From Dyadobacter sp. CY356 (GTDB lineage Bacteria > Bacteroidota > Bacteroidia > Cytophagales > Spirosomataceae): DNA of 64,000 nt. The DNA is taken from assembly GCF_021440195.1 (NCBI RefSeq), contig NZ_JAJTSZ010000011.1, positions 124,001-188,000 on the forward strand, in the 5' to 3' direction. A model generated the notes under the pieces. It ran no database searches. It was not told the origin of the DNA and worked only from the letters and a program-made list of their open reading frames with translations. A program made the position numbers and the translations under genes. This document shows, in pieces, positions 50,505-59,462 of this stretch (position 1 is its first letter; the number at the start of each line of letters is the position of its first letter).

Positions 50505-52475
50505 ATGAAAAAATTATTTTACCTGTGGTTTTTGCCTGCCATAATCCTCCTTCTGGCAAATCAGACTTTTGCACAATGTCCTGCTGCTGATTTTACCGCA
50601 GTAACCGGTGGCAATTATAACCTCAATGGAAACAAAACACTTGCTATCACTTCCTCTATCGGGGACATTAACATTAATGTAAGCGGCACCGGAAACGTGA
50701 TCTGCATAGCTAATGGCGCAAGCTGGACAAAGACGAATGGAACAAACTTCGATGGCTCTGTAAGTATCAATGTTTACGGAACTTTCACTTATAACAGCAG
50801 CGATAATTTTAACGGAGGAAATACTTCATACATCAATGTTCAGGAAGGCGGTTTTTTAAATACGAACACCAGCGGTATCGGAAGCAATTTGTTGATCAAT
50901 AATCAGGGAACTACCACTTTTACGAATACAGGTACCATTCAATTCAGAGATTCATTCTCGTTTTACAATATGGGAGCGAAATCAAAACTGGTTGCGACTG
51001 CACCTTCTATGATTGTTTTTGGTACGAACAATGTGATCGAAAATTCCGGAGTTATGGAATTCAGCAGTCTTGAAAATGCGGATGCAAAACGTTTTAAAAA
51101 TGAAGCTTCCGGTGTGATTAATATCAGCCGTTATTTTTATAACCACGGAGCCATCTTGAATGATGGAGAAATAAATACGTTATGCGGGAGTTTTGGTAGT
51201 TCTGCCTGCCAGTTTATCATTGGAGATAAGGGTCCCGGAAAAGAATTTCAAAATAATGGATGTATGAACGTAACCGGTGATGTAAATATTCGCGGTGCAG
51301 CTTTCATCAACGGGACGCTGACGATCAGCAATGGTAATCTTACTATTGACAAGAAAATATCCGGAAACAACGGTTCGATCATCGTTACAAATGGGGTGAG
51401 TACTATTTCAAGCGATGGGGGTTACAGTGGAACGAATATGAAGTTCTGGGATGAAAATACGGGTAACCACGATTTTGACCAAAAAAATAATAACAATCCG
51501 GGTGTAACGACAGTGTATTCGGTTGAGAAAAGAACTTGTGTGAAAGCGGAAGTATTTGGATCAATCGGTGATTATGTCTGGTTTGATAAAAACAAAGACG
51601 GAATCCAGAACAATGGTGAACTTCCTGCAACGGGTGTTAAAGTTCAGTTGTACGAATATGTTTCGGGAAGCTGGACTCAGGTAATAACAGCTGTGACGGA
51701 CAGTTATGGAAAATATCTTTTTGATGAATTGACAAGTGGTAAATATAAAGTGACTTTCATTTTGCCAAGCGGTGGTAAATATTTCTTCACGTTAAAAAAT
51801 GCCACGACTTCTGATCTGGATAGTGATGTCGACATGGAAGGTAACAGCGGAGAAATTACGATTGATACTTCTTTTCCTGCCGGAAATGTAAATCGCGATA
51901 ACCTGACGGTAGACGCAGGTATGTACGAAGGAACTACGCCACTGCCTGTTACATTGATCAGTTTTAACGCTGATAAAGAAAATGAAACAGTACAACTGCA
52001 ATGGATTACTTCGGCGGAAACAAACAGCGAAAGTTTTGATATTGAAAACAGTCTTACCGGAAAAACCTGGCAGAAACTTGATAATGTAGTTGCAGCGGGA
52101 GAAAGTTCAACAAAAACAACTTACGCTTACGTTGACAAAAACCCATCAAATGGTGAGAATCTATATCGTCTGAAAATGATTGACAAAGATGGAACATTTG
52201 CTTACAGCAGCATCCGCAGTGTTACAATTGAAACGGGTAGCCAGGTTACAATTTATCCAAATCCTGTTTCAGAACGTATTCTCTTCAAAGTAAATGACTG
52301 GTCGAAAATTGGTAAAGTTCAGCTTCTGGATCTGAACGGAAGAGCAGTATATCAGTCTATAAAAGCGTTAGTGGATGGTATTGATGTAAAAAATCTTCCG
52401 GCCGGATTGTACGCGGTGAGCCTTACCGGCACCAATGGTTCGACAAATAGTTATAAAGTTTTAATTGCTAAATAA
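50505..52475 (+). CDS. Surface protein with SdrD-B-like domain and T9SS type A sorting domain
   Basis: A 656-aa secreted protein with a signal peptide (LWFLPAIILLLANQTFAQ). The first ~330 residues are Asn/Gly/Thr-rich, beta-helix-like repeats. A Cna_B/SdrD B-like domain follows (GDYVWFDKNKDGIQNNGELPATGV, YGKYLFDELTSGKYKV). The last ~80 residues are a T9SS type A sorting signal (VTIYPNPVSERILFKV ... LPAGLYAVSL ... YKVLIAK). It is predicted to be exported by T9SS and anchored on the cell surface, as an adhesin-like or matrix protein. Confidence 0.9.
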   Translation: MKKLFYLWFLPAIILLLANQTFAQCPAADFTAVTGGNYNLNGNKTLAITSSIGDININVSGTGNVICIANGASWTKTNGTNFDGSVSINVYGTFTYNSSDNFNGGNTSYINVQEGGFLNTNTSGIGSNLLINNQGTTTFTNTGTIQFRDSFSFYNMGAKSKLVATAPSMIVFGTNNVIENSGVMEFSSLENADAKRFKNEASGVINISRYFYNHGAILNDGEINTLCGSFGSSACQFIIGDKGPGKEFQNNGCMNVTGDVNIRGAAFINGTLTISNGNLTIDKKISGNNGSIIVTNGVSTISSDGGYSGTNMKFWDENTGNHDFDQKNNNNPGVTTVYSVEKRTCVKAEVFGSIGDYVWFDKNKDGIQNNGELPATGVKVQLYEYVSGSWTQVITAVTDSYGKYLFDELTSGKYKVTFILPSGGKYFFTLKNATTSDLDSDVDMEGNSGEITIDTSFPAGNVNRDNLTVDAGMYEGTTPLPVTLISFNADKENETVQLQWITSAETNSESFDIENSLTGKTWQKLDNVVAAGESSTKTTYAYVDKNPSNGENLYRLKMIDKDGTFAYSSIRSVTIETGSQVTIYPNPVSERILFKVNDWSKIGKVQLLDLNGRAVYQSIKALVDGIDVKNLPAGLYAVSLTGTNGSTNSYKVLIAK

Positions 52476-52530
52476 ACATTGAAGATTCTTCTCTTGCCAT
52501 TAGAAGTTATTATAACCCAGCAAAAGTGAA

Positions 52531-52570
52531 ACGCCCCCGTCAGATGCATATCTGCGGGGGTTGTTTTTTG
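52531..52570 (+). terminator. Terminator of the T9SS surface protein gene
   Basis: CCCCCGTCAGAT / ATCTGCGGGGG stem (one bulged base) with a GCAT loop and T run. Confidence 0.88.
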
Positions 52571-52705
52571 TTGAAAAAAATAGTTATGTTCGTCTATATT
52601 TTCAACGTTATAATTTGAACCTATCCGGTTAGAAATGGTTTAATAAAATAAACCGGTTAGGTATTTTCGTTATGTATTTATTCAAACTATAATATAACCA
52701 AAGCA

Positions 52706-53155
52706 ATGAAAGGGTTTAAACACATTATTTATTTGCTTGCAGTGGTTGCACTGACTTTTTCAATAGCAGAAGCAGCTGATGGCAGAAAAAATGAAACAAA
52801 AGTTAACGCAGATGCCGGAATAAAATTTACAGGAGGGAATTGGGCTTCAATTCTTAAAAAAGCAAAAGCAGAAAATAAAATTATTTTTCTTGATGCCTAT
52901 ACAACCTGGTGCGGACCTTGTAAATTATTGCAGAAAAATGTTTTTACAAAGCCGGAAGTTGGTGCATTATTTAACCAGAAATTTATCAATGTAAAAGTTG
53001 ATATGGAAAGCGGTGAAGGTCCAAAACTGGCTCAGAAATATCCTTTGGAAGGTTATCCAACACTTTTCTTCATCGACGGAGATGGGAAAATCGTTAAACA
53101 AGTAATCGGATACCAAAATCCTGAAACGCTCGTAAGTATCGGAAAGGCAATTTAA
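52706..53155 (+). CDS. Exported thioredoxin-fold protein
   Basis: The 149-aa protein has a signal peptide (IIYLLAVVALTFSIAEAA) and a thioredoxin fold with the active site TTWCGPCKLLQ (Cys-Gly-Pro-Cys) and cis-Pro in GYPTLFFID. Periplasmic location is predicted; it resembles the thioredoxin_7/DsbD-gamma-like group and probably reduces or exchanges disulfides. The CGPC motif is that of reducing thioredoxins. It is a single gene followed by an unusual repeat region. Confidence 0.9.
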   Translation: MKGFKHIIYLLAVVALTFSIAEAADGRKNETKVNADAGIKFTGGNWASILKKAKAENKIIFLDAYTTWCGPCKLLQKNVFTKPEVGALFNQKFINVKVDMESGEGPKLAQKYPLEGYPTLFFIDGDGKIVKQVIGYQNPETLVSIGKAI

Positions 53156-53160
53156 GTTAT

Positions 53161-53511
53161 TGTCAGGGGATTTTGGATACTTGAAGTAAAGGTCAGGTTT
53201 TGTCATTTATTGTCAAGTGTAGTCAGGGGATTTTAGATAATTGAATTTGTCTGAAACAAGTCATTTATAGTCAGGTTTTGTCAGGTATGGTCATTTATTG
53301 GCCATACCTGATTTTGTTTTATAGGACTGTTAAACCATATCTACAAAGCTGGAATAAACAATCCCTGACCATACTTGACAAAAACTGACAACAAATGGCA
53401 ATTCCTGACTTTTCCAGAACTTGCTTAAAAACAAAAATTGTCAAGTTCCGTACTAAAGTCAAGAGCAAACACCCCCTGACTAAAAATAACAAAACCTGAC
53501 AAAAAGTGACT
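53161..53511. repeat. 10-bp-phased GTCA/TGAC intergenic array
   Basis: The 368-bp gap between the thioredoxin gene and gmd is filled by a repeat field. In the left half GTCA words occur at 53162, 53192, 53202, 53212, 53222, then 53260, 53270, 53280 and 53290. In the right half the inverse TGAC occurs at 53366, 53376, 53386, 53406, then 53477, 53497 and 53507. Spacing is 10 bp or a multiple within each run. GTCAGGGGATTTT occurs twice exactly 60 bp apart (53162 and 53222). There is no ORF. Confidence 0.75.
53281..53320 (+). terminator. Possible terminator of the thioredoxin gene
   Basis: Perfect 10-bp stem TCAGGTATGG / CCATACCTGA with an 11-nt loop followed by TTTTGTTTT, embedded in the GTCA array. 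Confidence 0.65.
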
Positions 53512-53523
53512 TTATAAGAAATT

Positions 53524-54636
53524 CTATTCGTAATAATTCATTACCCTATGACCGCTATTTTCAAGTAGCTGATCTTTTTTGAATAGCGTCACATCGGCGG
53601 TAACCATATCTTTTACCAATGCTGCTAAATCGTATTTAGGTTTCCAGCCTAATTTGGTCATTGATTTTGTCGGATCACCGATCAACAGTTCAACTTCTGT
53701 CGGGCGGAAATATTTAGCATCGATTGCAACTACTTCCTTACCAATTTCAATCTGGAAAGCAGGATCATTACATTTGGCAACTTTCGCAATTTCCGTAACA
53801 CCTTCTCCTGAAAATTCAAGTTCTATACCAACTTCGGCAAATGCCATACGAACGAAATCACGGATACGTGTGGTGATTCCGGTAGCGATAACAAAATCTT
53901 CGGCAACTTCCTGCTGAAGAATCAACCACATGGCTTCAACGAAATCTTTTGCATGGCCCCAGTCACGTTGCGCATCAAGATTCCCAAGATAAACCTTATC
54001 CTGCAAGCCCAAAGCAATTCTGGCAACAGCACGTGTGATTTTACGGGTAACAAAAGTTTCTCCGCGTAATGGCGATTCATGATTGAAAAGAATACCATTC
54101 ACCGCAAACATATCGTAAGCTTCACGATAATTTACAGTAATCCAGTAACCATACAATTTTGCAACGGCATATGGAGAACGTGGATAAAATGGTGTAGTTT
54201 CTGACTGAGGAACTTGCTGAACCAGACCATAAAGTTCAGAAGTGGAGGCCTGATAAATTTTGGTTTTTTTAGTCAAACCTAACAAACGAACCGCTTCAAG
54301 AATACGAAGCGTTCCGATTCCATCCACATTGGCAGTATACTCAGGTTCTTCAAAGCTTACCTGCACGTGGGACATAGCGCCCAGGTTATATATTTCGTCA
54401 GGCTGTACTTCCTGAATAATACGAATGATGTTGGTAGAATCACTCAGATCACCATAGTGTAAGTGGAAACGTACATTTGTTTCGTGCGGATCCTCATAAA
54501 TATGGTCGATGCGCTGCGTATTAAACAACGAGCTGCGGCGTTTGATACCATGAACCTCATAGCCTTTGCTCAAAAGCAATTCCGCCAAATAGGCCCCATC
54601 CTGACCTGTAATACCTGTAATAAGTGCCTTTTTCAT
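53524..54636 (-). CDS. gmd: GDP-mannose 4,6-dehydratase
   Basis: Extended short-chain dehydrogenase that turns GDP-mannose into GDP-4-keto-6-deoxymannose, the first step to GDP-fucose or related 6-deoxy sugars of surface glycans. The 370-aa protein has the NADP site GITGQDGAYLAELL and GIKRRSSLFNT, catalytic STSELYG and YPRSPYAVAK (Tyr-x3-Lys). No fucose synthase is adjacent in the window. A TAnnTTTG-like -7 element lies at 54662-54669. Confidence 0.96.
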   Translation of the reverse strand: MKKALITGITGQDGAYLAELLLSKGYEVHGIKRRSSLFNTQRIDHIYEDPHETNVRFHLHYGDLSDSTNIIRIIQEVQPDEIYNLGAMSHVQVSFEEPEYTANVDGIGTLRILEAVRLLGLTKKTKIYQASTSELYGLVQQVPQSETTPFYPRSPYAVAKLYGYWITVNYREAYDMFAVNGILFNHESPLRGETFVTRKITRAVARIALGLQDKVYLGNLDAQRDWGHAKDFVEAMWLILQQEVAEDFVIATGITTRIRDFVRMAFAEVGIELEFSGEGVTEIAKVAKCNDPAFQIEIGKEVVAIDAKYFRPTEVELLIGDPTKSMTKLGWKPKYDLAALVKDMVTADVTLFKKDQLLENSGHRVMNYYE

Positions 54637-54661
54637 TATAAGTTAGTATGTATATAAAATA

Positions 54662-54669
54662 CAAAGGTA
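54662..54669 (-). promoter_or_regulatory. -7 promoter element of gmd
   Basis: TACCTTTG on the minus strand, 26 bp upstream of the gmd ATG; the nearest TTG is closer than the usual spacing, so the -33 element is unclear. Confidence 0.45.
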
Positions 54670-54697
54670 AAATTATTAGTCAATTCTAAAATTTAAT

Positions 54698-55252
54698 CTA
54701 TTCAGTGGGCAGACGAATTAGCAAACTGCGCTTTATTTCAACGCGGTCAGCAAGTATCACTGCGGAGGAATATTGTCCCCGGATTTGTTCCAGATATTGT
54801 TCTGCATCACTGCGATACATAAAGTCACCTGCTTTGACACGGTATGTTGGCTGAGAATAGGATACGTAAGGATTCAGGTCGGGGAATGACTGGTAAATGT
54901 ATGATTTGGCGTTATCCGCTTCCTGGCGGACGTTGCCCACATAAAGTTGTATTCTGAATCCGCTGATATATCTTATGGCTTTATTTTGCTGAGCCATAGT
55001 ATCCAAAACCGTCTGGAGTTTTTTATTGACATTTAACGGTTTGTCGCTGTTTTTATAAACATTGTCAACTGGTTTTGACTCTGTTTTTTTTGTGACAACC
55101 GGTTCAACATAATCAAACCTTGGCCTTACCAAAGTCAGATCTTCACGGTAATCAGCTGATGAAATGTTGGCAGTCGTTTTCTTGCTGCATCCCGACAGAG
55201 CCAGAAAAGCAAAAGGGATGACCAGCAAAAATATTTTCTTTTTCAGCAACAT
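54698..55252 (-). CDS. SPOR-domain lipoprotein
   Basis: The 184-aa protein has a lipoprotein signal (lipobox LALSGC) and a C-terminal SPOR domain from about residue 95 (YISGFRIQLYVGNVRQEADNAKSY ... YRVKAGDFMYRSDAEQYLEQI). SPOR domains bind denuded glycan strands of septal peptidoglycan, so it probably localises to the division site. TAAGTTTG (-7-like) lies upstream. It is divergent from murB, whose product also serves peptidoglycan. Confidence 0.88.
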   Translation of the reverse strand: MLLKKKIFLLVIPFAFLALSGCSKKTTANISSADYREDLTLVRPRFDYVEPVVTKKTESKPVDNVYKNSDKPLNVNKKLQTVLDTMAQQNKAIRYISGFRIQLYVGNVRQEADNAKSYIYQSFPDLNPYVSYSQPTYRVKAGDFMYRSDAEQYLEQIRGQYSSAVILADRVEIKRSLLIRLPTE

Positions 55253-55375
55253 GATGAAGTGATTGGTAATAAACTTACAAACTTAACCAAAAATGGATAG
55301 ATAAACCATCTTCCTGTGCTATTTTGAATCTAATACCTAACTTTGTCCTGCTATTACGATCCACCATTTCACACC

Positions 55376-56386
55376 ATGCAAGAAAACGTTTCTCTACGCA
55401 ATTATAATACCTTCGGTCTGGAATCCAGGGCTCAGTTTTTTGAAGAAGTACAATCAACCGCTGCACTGACTGAAATTATTAAAAATCCTCTTTGGAAGGA
55501 AACGCCCAAATTTATTTTGGGAGGCGGAAGTAATATTCTGTTTACGCAGCATGTTGATGCGCTGGTAATTAAAATAGCAATAAAAGGAATTGAGCTCATC
55601 AAGGAAGATGAGGATTTTATCTGGCTTCATGCAGGGGCCGGTGAAAAATGGCATGACTTTGTGACGTATTGTGTGCAGCATGATTACGCAGGTGTTGAAA
55701 ACTTATCGCTAATCCCCGGGACAATCGGCGCGGCGCCTATGCAAAATATTGGTGCATATGGGGTAGAAATAAAAGATGTTGTGGAAACGGTTGAAGCCAT
55801 TTCTGTTGAAACGGCGGAAATGAGAATATTTTCGAAAGAAGAATGTCTTTTTGGATATAGAGAAAGTGTCTTCAAACATGCTTTGAAGGGAAAATATATT
55901 ATCACCGGTGTGGTATTTCGTCTGAATAAAAAACCTGTATATCATGTTGAATATGGCGATATTCAGAAAACCCTGACGGAGATGCATGTCGAAAAACCTT
56001 CCATAAAAGCAATCAGTGAAGCTGTAATCCGCATCCGTGAAAGCAAACTGCCTGACCCGGCCAAAATTGGTAATGCAGGCAGCTTTTTTAAAAATCCGGA
56101 AATCTCTGCGGAGCAGTTTGATAAATTAAAAATAGATTTTCCAACCGTCCCGGGTTATCCAACCATTCCGGGTTTTGTAAAAGTGCCGGCTGGTTGGCTC
56201 ATAGAACAAGCAGGATGGAAAGGTTATCGCGATGGTGATGTTGGCGTTCATGCGCGGCAAGCCTTGGTTTTGGTCAATTATGGTGCTGGTACCGGCGATC
56301 AGATTAAAGCACTTTCCGAAACAATACAGAAATCTGTTTATGAAAAGTATGGTATTAATCTGAGCGCCGAGGTGAATTTTGTATAG
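55376..56386 (+). CDS. murB: UDP-N-acetylmuramate dehydrogenase
   Basis: FAD-dependent reductase making UDP-N-acetylmuramate for peptidoglycan. The 336-aa product has the FAD-binding block ILGGGSNILFT, LIPGTIGAAPMQNIGAYG, GYRESVFK (the extra Tyr loop of type I MurB), the proton donor Ser in NAGSFFKNP and the final Glu in LSAEVNF. The ATG at 55376 is preferred over the open frame from 55343, which overlaps a -7-like TAACTTTG at 55338-55345. Confidence 0.95.
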   Translation: MQENVSLRNYNTFGLESRAQFFEEVQSTAALTEIIKNPLWKETPKFILGGGSNILFTQHVDALVIKIAIKGIELIKEDEDFIWLHAGAGEKWHDFVTYCVQHDYAGVENLSLIPGTIGAAPMQNIGAYGVEIKDVVETVEAISVETAEMRIFSKEECLFGYRESVFKHALKGKYIITGVVFRLNKKPVYHVEYGDIQKTLTEMHVEKPSIKAISEAVIRIRESKLPDPAKIGNAGSFFKNPEISAEQFDKLKIDFPTVPGYPTIPGFVKVPAGWLIEQAGWKGYRDGDVGVHARQALVLVNYGAGTGDQIKALSETIQKSVYEKYGINLSAEVNFV

Positions 56387-56401
56387 CCAGCCAGTATTAA
56401 A

Positions 56402-58396
56402 CTATTTCATTATCATCACTTTACGCCCGATATATTTTTCCCCGGCCTGAATTTTGAGAAAATATTCTCCATTAATCAGGTTTTTCAAATTCACTGTAAC
56501 CCATTGTTGATCAGTATAGTAAAGCGTTTCTATTTTTGCGCCGCTGTTTGTAAATATTTGAATTTGACGAATTTTTTCTGTATCGGAAGTTACGTTTACC
56601 AGATCAGCAGCAGGATTTGGATAAATCGTAATATCCGGATTTGATGAATTGTCTTCGCTTTTCTTAGTCACTACAAGAGATGTTATTCCGGATTCTGATG
56701 TTTCGGTATAACCTCTTATTTTGTAGGTGTAGTCAATTCCCCTTTTAGCGGTGATGTCTGTGTATTCCGTATCAGTATTTGGCAGATAAATAATTTCATG
56801 AGATCTGGATGGTTCTTTTCCATCAAATCTTTCCAGAATATAGCCTGTAGTTTTGGATAACGGATTCCAGTTTAATACCACATTGTTGTCAATTTCGGAA
56901 GAACTCAGTGTTATTGTTCCAAAATCTTGGTAGGGGCCGATCTTCTGATGATGAAATGCGAAAGCTCGAAATCCTTTTGTATTCTTCAAAAACGGGCCAA
57001 TATAAACCCAGGGCGCACTCAGCAAGCCAGCGTAATGATATTTTGAAGGTAAATATTTAATCAAAGAATCACTGCCAACTTCTTTTAGTGTAACAATGAT
57101 TTTATTTGCCTCCGCTCTGCCGGATTTTAATTTTTGCCATTCCTTGTTCAGGTAAAAGAAGTCCTTGACGGAATACGTAGAAATAGGCACCTGACTTCCC
57201 TCGATGTTGGCGGCAATTGTATCGTTTGGATAAACCATTTCCTGATAATCTTCAAAAACCATGGTGATTTCATCCTTCTGTGGTGTGGAATAAAAGACCT
57301 TTTGCAGATTTGGAGAACTTATTTTTTCTTTTTCTCCATAATGATGGTATCCTGCCATTTCAGCAAGATCCTGGCCGATTTTCATATATCCATCCAAACC
57401 ATAATGAAATCCATTCCATCCTGGTGCTCCCAGTGCTGCATAAGATTGTACGATTGGGTGATTGGTTTCCAGCGTTCGTTGCTGTTCACGGAGCACTCCG
57501 ATACGGTCGTCATAGGCACCGCCGCCGAATAATGGTAACTGGAAGACATAAATTTTCTTGGTTGCCGGATAATCCTCTTTCCATTGGGAAATTATTTTTT
57601 CAAAACGCGGCCCCCAAATTTCCGGATCATTGGATGATGCTTCGTTTTCACCCTGCCAATAGAACATTCCTTTTATATAGGGAAGCAAACCAGTCTGTTG
57701 CGTGATATTGAGCAGTGCTCCATACTGGCTGATCGGGTCTGAGTGATTGTCTTCATTTCTTGCGGTTAGCTGCACAACGGATGCTCCCGCGGCAGAACCG
57801 TTGATAACGCAGGTAGGTATCTGATATTTTTCAGCAATTCTTCTTTGAAATTCAATACCAAAAATACCAACACGCTGCGTCAATTCATTGGACAAACCCC
57901 AAAGAAACGGCCCTCCTGCTGAGCCATAAGTACGGGCATATTCATTTCGGTAAGGGTAATCCACCTCCCAGGAAACGGCATTGGACTGTCCGTAAATAAT
58001 AAAGAAATCTCCGGCAACTACATCATTTCTGCGTACAATAAGCGTGGAATCCTTAGCTGACTTGCAGGCATATACTTCAAACGCATATTCTGCGAGCTCA
58101 GCTTTTATTCTGGAACTGATCGTAAACGGTGCCTGAGTGGAGGAATAGGAGAGGTTGCTTTTTTGATAACCCGTTTTGACTTTGTTTCTATATTTTACAA
58201 TGGAAACATAAGAATAGCCGGGAACCTGTATTTTTCCTGCAATGGTTATGTCAGCAAAATCAGTGCTGTCTCTTGCAAAAAGCTGTTTGTCTTGAGGTAA
58301 TCTGTCAAAATAAGCCAGGTCAAATTGTTGGGCAAAAGTGGGAGATATTGCTGAAACTACATAGCAAAGACACAAGGAGAGTATTACCTTATTCAT
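56402..58396 (-). CDS. T9SS-secreted sialate O-acetylesterase-like protein
   Basis: The 664-aa secreted protein has a signal peptide (VILSLCLCYVVSAISPTFAQ) and an SGNH-type esterase domain of the sialate O-acetylesterase (SASA) family (nucleophile in IIYGQSNAVSW, INGSAAGASVVQL, FYWQGENEAS). A fibronectin-III-like segment follows (~500-580), then a T9SS type A sorting domain (ITIYPNPAADLVNVTS ... NGEYFLKI ... GRKVMIMK). It probably deacetylates surface or environmental glycans. Confidence 0.88.
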   Translation of the reverse strand: MNKVILSLCLCYVVSAISPTFAQQFDLAYFDRLPQDKQLFARDSTDFADITIAGKIQVPGYSYVSIVKYRNKVKTGYQKSNLSYSSTQAPFTISSRIKAELAEYAFEVYACKSAKDSTLIVRRNDVVAGDFFIIYGQSNAVSWEVDYPYRNEYARTYGSAGGPFLWGLSNELTQRVGIFGIEFQRRIAEKYQIPTCVINGSAAGASVVQLTARNEDNHSDPISQYGALLNITQQTGLLPYIKGMFYWQGENEASSNDPEIWGPRFEKIISQWKEDYPATKKIYVFQLPLFGGGAYDDRIGVLREQQRTLETNHPIVQSYAALGAPGWNGFHYGLDGYMKIGQDLAEMAGYHHYGEKEKISSPNLQKVFYSTPQKDEITMVFEDYQEMVYPNDTIAANIEGSQVPISTYSVKDFFYLNKEWQKLKSGRAEANKIIVTLKEVGSDSLIKYLPSKYHYAGLLSAPWVYIGPFLKNTKGFRAFAFHHQKIGPYQDFGTITLSSSEIDNNVVLNWNPLSKTTGYILERFDGKEPSRSHEIIYLPNTDTEYTDITAKRGIDYTYKIRGYTETSESGITSLVVTKKSEDNSSNPDITIYPNPAADLVNVTSDTEKIRQIQIFTNSGAKIETLYYTDQQWVTVNLKNLINGEYFLKIQAGEKYIGRKVMIMK

Positions 58397-58422
58397 TTTA
58401 TTAAGAGGAGGATGGTGTGTGT

Positions 58423-58457
58423 AAAAAAAGCGGGACTTTTCAACAGAAATGTCCCGC
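58423..58457 (-). terminator. Terminator of the ROK kinase gene
   Basis: GCGGGAC / GTCCCGC stem (7 bp, 14-nt loop) followed on the minus strand by TTTTTTT. Confidence 0.85.
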
Positions 58458-58479
58458 CCTCAAAGCAAAAATATTTTTA

Positions 58480-59388
58480 TCAATCAAAACATAAAGACGC
58501 AGCTCCCAACAGTCCGGCATCATTGGCCAGGGTCGCACGCTTGATGCTGATTGTTTTCATGTAATAGGGAGTAAGCCAATAAGCAAATCTTTCATTGATT
58601 GCTGGCAGAATATATTCAAAAGAAGCCGAAATACCTCCGCCAATCAGGATGGTTGTAATGTCAAGAATACGGATCATTGAAACAAGTCCTTCTCCTAACA
58701 AATAACCCATTTCCTGAAAAATCTGCTTGGCAAGTTCGTCACCTGCCGCCGCTGCTGCTACCAGACCTGTTGTAGAAATGGTACCGTTGTCTGGCAATTG
58801 CGTTTTTCCAGTATAAGTCGCTCGCATGGTATGTGCCATGTCAAGAAGCTCTTTTTTACCGATATTACGTTCCAGAACCTTTCCGCCTTTCGAAGGTACG
58901 TGTCCTGGCTCCATGGCATTACCGCCGCCGCCTTTGAAAACTTTTTTATCAATAATGGCTGCTCCGCCGATACCAGTACCCAGGGTAACAAAAATATAGT
59001 CTTCCGGAAGTTTGTCTTCACCAAAATAATATTCCCCTAATGCCGCGGCATTGGCGTCATTTTCAAGATAAAAATCATGCTGAGGAAAACGCGCTTTCAA
59101 ATCCGGAACAATGGTAATACCATCAATTTCAGGGATAGCTGTGATTTCCAGTAACGTGGTACGATCGCGCGATATCAGGCCGGGAACGCCTATGCCTACT
59201 CTTTTAACTTCAGGATATTCAACCAGTTGCAAAGCGATTGCATCACCAAGTCTTTCTATAAAATGTCCTGAACTGCGCCAGCTGGCGGTATCGTGGCTAT
59301 AAAAATTAGAAATTCTCCCATCTGTAGCATCAACGATCCCCATTTTTACGTTAGTACCGCCCACGTCTATACCAAGGTATTGTTCCAT
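58480..59388 (-). CDS. ROK-family sugar kinase (glucokinase-like)
   Basis: The 302-aa ASKHA kinase has phosphate-1 motif LGIDVGGTNVKMG, GIGVPGLIS, the catalytic Asp in ENDANAAALGEYYFG and GTGIGGAAI. It probably phosphorylates glucose or a related hexose. The ROK zinc site normally reads GH...CxCGxxGC; here the corresponding stretch PGHVPSKGGKVLERNIGKKE has the His but no cysteines, so the structural zinc is probably absent. Single gene with its own terminator. Confidence 0.88.
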   Translation of the reverse strand: MEQYLGIDVGGTNVKMGIVDATDGRISNFYSHDTASWRSSGHFIERLGDAIALQLVEYPEVKRVGIGVPGLISRDRTTLLEITAIPEIDGITIVPDLKARFPQHDFYLENDANAAALGEYYFGEDKLPEDYIFVTLGTGIGGAAIIDKKVFKGGGGNAMEPGHVPSKGGKVLERNIGKKELLDMAHTMRATYTGKTQLPDNGTISTTGLVAAAAAGDELAKQIFQEMGYLLGEGLVSMIRILDITTILIGGGISASFEYILPAINERFAYWLTPYYMKTISIKRATLANDAGLLGAASLCFD

Positions 59389-59462
59389 GAAATGAAATAA
59401 GGGTTTTTATAAATAATTTTAAAAATGCGGCAATTTAGCAAAAATGCTTTATTCTTTACTAA

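Noticed and set aside
53161..53511. The GTCA/TGAC array as a CRISPR array.
   Set aside because: The repeat word is only 4-8 bp with 10-bp spacing, the halves are inverted, and there are no constant repeats with unique spacers and no cas genes.
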